Assembly: GCA_050329415.1 (NCBI GenBank)
Contig: JBHJOS010000126.1
Span: 1 to 19,865 of the forward strand
Direction: 5' to 3'
From: JANNOG01 sp050329415
GTDB taxonomy: Bacteria; Actinomycetota; Actinomycetes; Actinomycetales; JBBAYJ01
DNA length: 19,865 nt
Within the stretch, counting starts at the first letter, position 1. The number at the start of each line of letters is the position of its first letter. The notes beneath the pieces were generated by a model. That model was not told where the DNA came from. It ran no database searches and was given only the letters and a program-made list of their open reading frames with translations. Positions 15,901-19,865 of the stretch are shown one piece after another. A program made the translations under genes and the position numbers.

Positions 15901-16437
15901 GACACGAGCGGATGGGCTGACGACGGTGGGCCGGTCGTCCGGTGGCACGACTGCCGGGCCCCGCGACGACCAGCGGACCGGCGCGCGAACGGCCATGAGG
16001 CCACCTCGTGCCTCGCCCTGGTCCGCCGGTACGCCTGCGAGGGCATGTCCGTCGGCGTCATCACGCCGTACCGCAGCCAGCTCGACCTGGTTCGTCGCAC
16101 CCTCTCCGCCGACGGCATCCGCGTCGGCGGCGGGCAGGACGGCGGTTACCACGTCGCCGTCGGCACCGTCGACGCCTTCCAGGGCAGCGAGTGCGACATC
16201 GTCATCCTCTCCCTCGTGCTCGGGGAGTCCAGCGGTCGGCGGCAACGCGAGTTCGTCGGCTCGGACCACCGGGTCAACGTCGCCGTCACCCGGGCCCGGA
16301 GACGATTGGACGTCGTCGGCGACCGGGTCTTCTGGAGCCGCGGCAACGATGCCGTCTCGGCCCTGCTCGCTCACTGCGATCGGCTCGCGGACCGGCACGG
16401 CCATCCGGTCGGCGGCCACGGGAAGGACACGACGTGA
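12967..16437 (+). CDS. TIR domain - OB-like domain - SF1 (UPF1-type) helicase fusion
   Basis: This 1156-residue protein probably acts in the cytosol as a nucleic-acid-sensing immune protein. Residues 13-138 form a TIR_2 domain: HDVFVSYAHAD at the start, VFWD, then SVTRPWVREEAYRA with Trp80 and Glu84 at the position of the NADase glutamate. Residues 164-245 look like an OB fold (LTVQGVVASE, ELTATGRVNEWQGRHELSV). After about 270 unassigned residues comes an SF1 helicase: Walker A GPPGTGKS (526-533), a large helical insert, motif II VVDEASQC (Asp875, Glu876), motif III VVVGDPHQL, motif IV RHYRCHPDI, motif V GTVDAFQGSECD and motif VI VAVTRARRRL. All are intact. ATG 12967 is preferred to an upstream ATG at 12940 because it begins just ahead of the TIR domain. 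It overlaps the SLATT gene by GTGA. NAD+ cleavage and nucleic-acid sensing are inferred from the domains. Confidence 0.9.
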   Translation: MTASSPDRGQRRHDVFVSYAHADSARVEPLVRLLRSRGLAVFWDPHLPAAGEYPHHLEAAMDSSAAVVVCWSAASVTRPWVREEAYRARAQRKLVPVALEPVNPPLGLALLQSVDLSGWDGRTMTLPVTRLEGLIVRLAGRGRAAPTIDTTWSDDPLALQPPNTRLTVQGVVASEPSWHPGGGRRGSRAVIDLLVPGGHARCVAWGLDPDDLPARGHELTATGRVNEWQGRHELSVKARDLNRVRRTPVDAGTAAQRLYAHYGRCLRVSDHGSWRCDPGKATDAHVLTSGQETLVSAGGEGVQEIPDDPGAHRFLLAQELDDPRGERLMLGYPVYCHPLEPGAGSHRGPSRGSSVEPFLALPVTLLRSPRIPGFLVLEIGEPVAVNTSIDLPGVTELQRGEAVHAWQDSGDVEPGERLRVLLRDLGIPLEPDPTRLGPLRPGHACNSAVLFRPGAGPRTANRIRDLDDLATDGADGPGPLDLLVHGDAHRRWAGRLTAHRNLSPTSIAQDIACARALTQPLTVVTGPPGTGKSALISNLVAAARSAGLTIAVASSNNQAVDSVAEKTTLATDGDDPVRLAMRAGSTQLDPALRTAVAATMRWADRSAPSRDALTEARLAWTGVLHSLAASYDDADRRLGLERLHEACRVHLDDVDHDLPEAVAAAVRQPGDGGLRTACDQLARRDRGRVDRRGRLPRKPAGWWVLRPVRRELRRSLRRGPGHGGVGRRDVARGAAVIRLRALSDHLNERLRDIPGWNDLDDTMADDGRARHRREAGRHLCGIELAHGLARAPAPARAAVLDWLTRSGDASLPPRKLVADAVGVLPAWLSTLASVRRVLPPRRSGAESVAAGRSGGAHRRGPRVSGPPVVDIAVVDEASQCAFSDAVPLLARARRAVVVGDPHQLRHVHRLADPAIELVAGRFGVDLNVTPGFDEDLYTVAARAVGDDVVLLDRHYRCHPDIVGFSNARYYGGRIAVRTDTSGWADDGGPVVRWHDCRAPRRPADRRANGHEATSCLALVRRYACEGMSVGVITPYRSQLDLVRRTLSADGIRVGGGQDGGYHVAVGTVDAFQGSECDIVILSLVLGESSGRRQREFVGSDHRVNVAVTRARRRLDVVGDRVFWSRGNDAVSALLAHCDRLADRHGHPVGGHGKDTT

Positions 16438-17336
16438 GTGCGGACGACCTGGATTCGCGCCCCTCCCTGCTCACCCCGGACGACCTGCCAGCGGTGTTCC
16501 GGGCCGCAGACCTCGTGGCCGTTCGCGAGCGGGGCCGCTTCGACCGCGCGAGTCGGGCGCGCCTGGTCCTGCTCGTGCTGGCCGCCGCCGCAGCGCTCAT
16601 CGAGAGCGAGCCGGCGCAGGTGCCGCTCGGGCCGGTGCTCAGCGGAGCGGCCCTGCTCGCCGTCCTGGGGCTCGAACTCTTCGTGCTGCGGACCCGGGCG
16701 GACGAGGAGTCGCACCGGGCGCGCGTGCGAGCCGAGTCGGCGAGGGCCCTCGCCTGGCGTTACGCCGCCGGGGGCCGCCCGTTCGAGGTGGACCAACCAC
16801 CCGAGGCCGTCGACCGTGCAGTCCTGCGCGCTCTCCTCGCGGACCCGACCGTCGTCTCCCCGACGGGTGAGATGTCGGGCGGCCAGATCACACCGGCGAT
16901 GCGAGCCCTGCGAGCACGCCCGGCGGGTGAGCGCCTCAGCGCCTACCTGCGCGGGCGAGTCATCGACCAGCGCGACTGGTACGCCCGGGCGGCCCGTGAC
17001 CACGATCGTCGCGCCGCCCGGTGGGCGACGGTGCTGCTCGCACTGGAGTCGCTGGCCGTCGTCGTGGCGCTGATCATGGCGGCCGGCCTCATCGACGTCG
17101 ACGTCCTCAGCGTGGTGGCCGCCGTCGTCGCGGCGGCTCTCGCCTGGAGCGAGGCCGGGCAGCACCGGAAGCTGGCCGTCAGCTACGCGACCGCGGGACA
17201 CGGCCTCGCCGGTGTCGCCGCCCTCGCGGAGCACATCCGGACCGGCTCCGATGACGACAGGGTCCGCGACCTCGTGGACGAGGCCGAGGCCGTCATCGCC
17301 GCCGAGCACTCCCTGTGGCGGGCCAGGCACGGCTGA
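16434..17336 (+). CDS. SLATT/DUF4231-type four-helix membrane protein
   Basis: This 300-residue protein starts at a GTG overlapping the helicase stop (GTGA) and has AAGGA six bases upstream. It has two hydrophobic pairs: about 43-56 with 65-84, and 197-219 with 222-238. Between and after them are soluble helices with RVRAESARALAWRYAAGGRPF, YLRGRVIDQRDWYARAA, a post-membrane W-x-x-A-x-x-HRKLAVSYATA stretch and a final DEAEAVIAAEHSLWRAR. These match the tandem SLATT_3/SLATT_1 arrangement described among nucleotide-signal-dependent conflict systems (SMODS and SLOG-associating two-TM effectors), where SLATT is predicted to be a membrane-disrupting effector. Coupling to a TIR enzyme suggests it responds to a nucleotide made or consumed by TIR activity. 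That link is inference. Confidence 0.82.
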   Translation: MSADDLDSRPSLLTPDDLPAVFRAADLVAVRERGRFDRASRARLVLLVLAAAAALIESEPAQVPLGPVLSGAALLAVLGLELFVLRTRADEESHRARVRAESARALAWRYAAGGRPFEVDQPPEAVDRAVLRALLADPTVVSPTGEMSGGQITPAMRALRARPAGERLSAYLRGRVIDQRDWYARAARDHDRRAARWATVLLALESLAVVVALIMAAGLIDVDVLSVVAAVVAAALAWSEAGQHRKLAVSYATAGHGLAGVAALAEHIRTGSDDDRVRDLVDEAEAVIAAEHSLWRARHG

Positions 17337-17400
17337 CGCCCACCGGCCGGGACACGGCAGCGGGACGTGCAGTCCTGCCCCGGACAGGCCACCGCACTGT

Positions 17401-17520
17401 GATCACTCGGTGCGACGCCAGCACTCGACCGCTCGGGTGAGGCTCTCGTCCAGCCACGCCTCGAACCGGGGCCGCACATCGCTCGCCCGGTCGGCATGGG
17501 TGAGCAGGAAGGCGTCCGGC
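17401..17520 (-). pseudogene. 3' remnant of a second fic gene; right copy of the direct repeat
   Basis: Reading leftward, this fragment encodes 37 residues that end in CWRRTE and a stop at 17403. They differ from the C-terminus of the intact Fic protein at only three positions, although about 15 of 120 bases differ. Most changes are therefore synonymous, so this copy diverged while still part of a working gene and was truncated later. No fic body lies upstream: similarity ends at about 17520 and the Rpn gene ends at 17557. It forms a direct repeat with 11375-11494. Confidence 0.85.
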
Positions 17521-17556
17521 GGCGGGCGACCGTGACGAGCAGCGAGGCCGCCCCGG

Positions 17557-17814
17557 TCAGCGGTCCACAGCGGTGAGAGCGTCCACGGCGTCGAGGGGAT
17601 CCACCCCGGGCTGGTCGAGGATCCGGTCCACCGTCCGGCTCACCCGGGCCGGGTCGGCATCCGGGAAACGGCGCGACACCAGCCGCACGAGGATGTCCCG
17701 CCGGCCTTCCCGCTCACCCCTCCGCTCGCCCGTCCGCTCCCCTTCGGCGATGAGGTCGCCGCCGAGATAGGTGCCGCGGAGGTCGGCGACGAGTTCCTCC
17801 AGAAAGCTGCTCAT
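17557..17814 (-). CDS. Candidate intragenic small protein (RpnS-like C-terminal domain)
   Basis: Inside the Rpn gene and in the same frame, the ATG at 17814 is preceded by GAGGAGG with six bases of spacing. This is one of the best ribosome sites in the window and far better than that of the full-length gene. It would make an 85-residue protein identical to the C-terminal domain, starting MSSFLEELVADL. For E. coli Rpn proteins, a C-terminal product made from an internal start (RpnS) is reported to block the toxicity of the long form. The sequence here fits that arrangement; expression is not shown. Confidence 0.55.
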   Translation of the reverse strand: MSSFLEELVADLRGTYLGGDLIAEGERTGERRGEREGRRDILVRLVSRRFPDADPARVSRTVDRILDQPGVDPLDAVDALTAVDR

Positions 17815-18462
17815 CAAGGTCCTCCTCGCATGTGTCAACACAGTAGCGCGCAGGGGCCCGGCAGGGCACAGGGCGACGGCCGCCAGCACGAGATCGGCCT
17901 GCAGGGCGGGGTCCCGCACGGCCGCGATGCCGTCCACGACGGGGGCGACGAGATCGCGATCGCCCCGCAGCAACGCCAGCGGGGCCAACACGGGATCGGC
18001 CAGCAACCGGCCGACCGGGGTCGAGGGGACGTGCCACAGGTGGATCCGGTTGACGAGCCCGCCGATCTCGTACCGGGTCGGCATCGGCGGGCCGTCGAGC
18101 TGGACCACGACCTGCACCAGGTGGGTGATCGGCGCCAGCCGGGCGCTGCCGGCGAGGCGGATCGCGTACTCCGCCATCCGGCGTCCCATGGCGGGGTCCG
18201 GCCGGCTCTGGATCTCGAGGTGGACCACCTCCCCGGTCGACGCGGCGTACACCAGGTCCGCCCGGTGAGCGCTGGCCGGCAGCTCGGTCGGCCGGGCCGT
18301 GAGGTCGGCCGCGTCGAACGGGAGCCCCAGCCGGGTGAGGACTGCGCCCAACCCCGCATCGATCATCCGCTTGGCGTAGTGGTCCCGCTCGTGGCGAGAG
18401 CCGGGCCGGCCCGAGCCGGGGTTCCGGCTCCGTCCGGCGTCGTCCGCGTCCCGCTCCCTCAC
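17557..18462 (-). CDS. Rpn-family PD-(D/E)XK nuclease / putative transposase-like protein
   Basis: About 301 residues from a GTG at 18462; the start is moderately certain because no strong ribosome site is visible, but HERDHYAKRMIDAGLGAVL just inside looks like the conserved N-terminus. The core RADLVY (Asp69), then HLEIQSRPD (Glu83, Gln85) matches the D-(x)n-E-x-Q form of the PD-(D/E)XK nuclease fold in Rpn/YhgA proteins. The middle has VQVVVQL and ALLRGDRDLVAP segments seen in that family. The C-terminus carries a GERTGERRGEREGRRDIL stretch, also characteristic. Rpn proteins are DNA endonucleases implicated in recombination and, in Escherichia coli, antiphage defence. The gene ends 37 bases before the fic remnant and contains an internal start (next entry). 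Confidence 0.8.
   Translation of the reverse strand: MRERDADDAGRSRNPGSGRPGSRHERDHYAKRMIDAGLGAVLTRLGLPFDAADLTARPTELPASAHRADLVYAASTGEVVHLEIQSRPDPAMGRRMAEYAIRLAGSARLAPITHLVQVVVQLDGPPMPTRYEIGGLVNRIHLWHVPSTPVGRLLADPVLAPLALLRGDRDLVAPVVDGIAAVRDPALQADLVLAAVALCPAGPLRATVLTHARRTLMSSFLEELVADLRGTYLGGDLIAEGERTGERRGEREGRRDILVRLVSRRFPDADPARVSRTVDRILDQPGVDPLDAVDALTAVDR
17820..17845 (-). promoter_or_regulatory. Internal promoter/ribosome site and dyad within the Rpn gene
   Basis: On the minus strand TACTGT (17845-17840) fits a -10 hexamer that would start transcription about twenty bases before the internal ATG at 17814, just upstream of the GAGGAGG site (17826-17820). The likely start point is covered by TGTGT/ACACA, a 5-bp-arm dyad at 17831-17842. 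The local A/T content is higher than in the rest of the gene. No good -35 is seen. Confidence 0.4.
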
Positions 18463-18515
18463 CAGGCCGACCCTGTGGGAACGCGGGCGCCGGGCGCGGG
18501 GCCGGGGGACGCCCC

Positions 18516-18542
18516 TGTGGACGGCGCGTCGACCTGTCCACA
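18516..18542. promoter_or_regulatory. Inverted repeat in the Rpn / glycosyltransferase divergent region
   Basis: TGTGGAC (18516-18522) and GTCCACA (18536-18542) are perfect 7-bp arms separated by 13 bases, with centres 20 bp apart, roughly two helical turns. This spacing suits a dimeric regulator. Each arm also resembles the actinobacterial DnaA box TTGTCCACA (one mismatch on the right, two on the left). The rest of 18463-18637 shows only the -10 listed next. Confidence 0.4.
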
Positions 18543-18624
18543 CCGCGCCCCGGCACGGTCCACCCGGCCGGCTCTCCCGGAGTCGCGAACGGGTGAAACC
18601 CGCACCCGCGGAGCCGGGCGCCTC

Positions 18625-18630
18625 TAGCAT
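18625..18630 (+). promoter_or_regulatory. -10 element for a leaderless glycosyltransferase transcript
   Basis: TAGCAT ends seven bases before ATG 18638. In actinobacteria this spacing puts the transcription start on the A of the ATG, giving a leaderless mRNA. No Shine-Dalgarno is present upstream of that ATG, which agrees. Confidence 0.5.
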
Positions 18631-18637
18631 CGTCTCG

Positions 18638-19513
18638 ATGACCAGCATCGTCATCGCGGCGCACGACGAGGCGGCGGTCCTCGGCCGCACCCTCGACGTC
18701 CTGCTCGCGGACGCCGCCCCCGGTGAGTTCGACGTCACCGTGGTCGCCAACGGCTGTACCGACGACACCGCGGCCGTCGCCGCCGCCCGCCCGGGAATGC
18801 GGGTGGTCGACCGACCGGAGCCCGGCAAGGTGGGTGCTCTCAACGTCGGCGACACGGTCGCCGTCGGGTTCCCCCGGCTCTACCTCGATGCCGACATCGC
18901 GTTGCGGGCCGCCGACGTCCGGGCACTGGCCGCCGCCGTGCACCCGGCGGGCGCGGCCCTCGCCGCCGCCCCCCGCCGCGAGCTCGTCGCAGCCGGCCGC
19001 CCGCTGGTCGTCCGCGGGTACACCGCCGTGCACTCGCGGCTGCCGGGGCTGCGCGGCGCGCTGGTCGGCCGGGGCGCCGTCATGCTGTCCGAGGCCGCCC
19101 GCTCCCGGTTCGGCGAGTTCCCCGACGTCGTCGCCGACGACCTGTTCCTCGACTCGGTGGTGGGCCCGGGCGAGCGGGTCGAGGTCGCCGGCGTGGTCTC
19201 CCGGGTCGAGGCCCCGCACACCACGCGCGACCTGCTCCGGCGGCTGGAAAGGGTGCGCCGGGGGAACGCGGCGCTGCGCGCGGCGGGCGCGGCCGGTGGC
19301 CCCGTCGGCGACCTCGTGCCCGGCCCCGTCCGCCGCTCCGAGCGCTGGTCCTGGCTGCGCGACGTGGTCCTGCCGCGCCCCTGGCTGCTGCCCGCCGGTG
19401 CGGTGTACGCGACCGTCACCCTGGTGGCGGCCCGCCGTGCCCGGCGCCCGGCCACCGGCCCGGCGGCGTGGGGCCGGGACTCCTCGACCCGGGCGGCCGG
19501 GACTCCGGCGTGA
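18638..19513 (+). CDS. Family 2 glycosyltransferase
   Basis: This 291-residue GT-A enzyme starts at ATG 18638. The nucleotide-binding half shows TSIVIAAHDEAAVLGRTLD, VVANGCTDDT, GKVGALNVG and LYLDADIAL, with DAD (84-86) as the metal-binding DxD. VVADDLFLD corresponds to the catalytic-base ED motif, present here as DD. The C-terminus has one possible membrane-associated helix (LLPAGAVYATVTLVA) and a disordered tail. It probably transfers a sugar to a lipid or glycan at the membrane. It overlaps the deacetylase gene by GTGA, so the two act together. A start further upstream at 18593 would overlap the putative promoter and is less likely. Donor and acceptor are unknown. Confidence 0.88.
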   Translation: MTSIVIAAHDEAAVLGRTLDVLLADAAPGEFDVTVVANGCTDDTAAVAAARPGMRVVDRPEPGKVGALNVGDTVAVGFPRLYLDADIALRAADVRALAAAVHPAGAALAAAPRRELVAAGRPLVVRGYTAVHSRLPGLRGALVGRGAVMLSEAARSRFGEFPDVVADDLFLDSVVGPGERVEVAGVVSRVEAPHTTRDLLRRLERVRRGNAALRAAGAAGGPVGDLVPGPVRRSERWSWLRDVVLPRPWLLPAGAVYATVTLVAARRARRPATGPAAWGRDSSTRAAGTPA

Positions 19514-19865
19514 TCAACGTCTGCTTCCACGGCGTCGGCGAGCCGGCCCGCGAGCTGGAGCCCGGCGAGGACCGCTACTGGGTCACCGTCGACACGTTCC
19601 GTTCCGTCCTCGACGAGATCGCCACCTGGCCGGCCGTGCGGATCAGCTTCGACGACGGCAACGCCTCCGACGTCGAGCACGGGCTGCCGGCGCTGCGGGA
19701 GCGCGGCCTCCCGGCGACCTTCTTCGTCCTGGCTCGCCGCCTCGGACTGCCCGGCAGCCTCACCGGGGACGACCTCCGGTCCCTGCGGGACGCCGGGATG
19801 ACGATCGGCAGCCACGGGATGGACCACCGGCCGTGGCGGGGCCTGCCGCCCGAGGCCCGCGAGCG
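19510..19865 (+). CDS. Polysaccharide deacetylase (NodB homology), N-terminal part, runs off right edge
   Basis: The GTG at 19510 overlaps the stop of the glycosyltransferase. About 118 residues are visible. ISFDDGNASD (45-54) holds the catalytic-base Asp48 and metal-binding Asp49; IGSHGMDH holds His102 and His106 of the SHxxxH metal motif. These are the first two NodB motifs of carbohydrate esterase family 4, which remove N- or O-acetyl groups from polysaccharides. There is no signal peptide: the protein begins directly with INVCFHGVGEPA, so this part may act in the cytosol on lipid-linked sugars. The remaining motifs lie outside the window. Confidence 0.9.
   Translation, partial: MINVCFHGVGEPARELEPGEDRYWVTVDTFRSVLDEIATWPAVRISFDDGNASDVEHGLPALRERGLPATFFVLARRLGLPGSLTGDDLRSLRDAGMTIGSHGMDHRPWRGLPPEARE

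Noticed and set aside
1..19865. CRISPR arrays, tRNA or rRNA genes, insertion sequences with terminal inverted repeats
   Set aside because: No regular spaced repeats, cloverleaf, conserved rRNA stretch or transposase with flanking inverted repeats was seen. The only long repeat is the fic 3' pair, and the Rpn gene has no transposon ends that I can find.

Overview
The window is about 19.9 kb of very GC-rich DNA with frequent GTG starts, GTGA stop/start overlaps, few A/T-rich promoters and one likely leaderless gene. This points to a high-GC actinobacterium. The gene content would suit the Pseudonocardiales, but the sequence alone does not prove that. I see no rRNA, tRNA or CRISPR array, and no gap between genes exceeds about 220 bases.

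Left part (1-11253): an extracellular polysaccharide locus. At the left edge is the N-terminus of a Tat-exported protein. A leftward operon (4980 to 364) encodes a Wzz-like chain-length protein, a family 4 glycosyltransferase, a membrane-anchored beta-helix protein and a nucleotidyltransferase-fold protein carrying a 15-bp minisatellite. A divergent rightward pair (5200 to 7247) encodes a second Wzz-like protein and an O-antigen polymerase/ligase-type membrane protein. Converging on that pair is a second leftward operon (11253 to 7254): GNAT acyltransferase, AMP-forming acyl/aminoacyl ligase, PLP-dependent group IV-type decarboxylase and acyl carrier protein. The ligase and decarboxylase resemble those that accompany exosortase A polysaccharide loci in Gram-negatives, but no exosortase is visible here.

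Middle part (11375-17520): a probable defence island. A Fic-domain protein is divergent from a two-gene operon. The first gene of that operon is an unusual fusion of a TIR domain, an OB-like domain and a UPF1-type SF1 helicase. The second, overlapping it by GTGA, is a four-helix membrane protein of SLATT (DUF4231) type. The module is bracketed by imperfect 120-bp direct repeats. One is the 3' end of the fic gene. The other is a fic 3' fragment without a body, whose differences are mostly synonymous, so a second fic allele once stood there. This is the best candidate for an undescribed system: TIR-helicase as sensor and NADase, SLATT as membrane effector, Fic as partner or regulator.

Right part (17557-19865): an Rpn-family PD-(D/E)XK nuclease abuts the fic fragment. 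Inside it lies an in-frame ATG with a strong Shine-Dalgarno and a plausible internal promoter, matching the gene-within-gene toxin/antitoxin layout known for Rpn proteins. A divergent, probably leaderless glycosyltransferase 2 gene and a coupled polysaccharide deacetylase (cut by the window end) return to envelope or polysaccharide functions.
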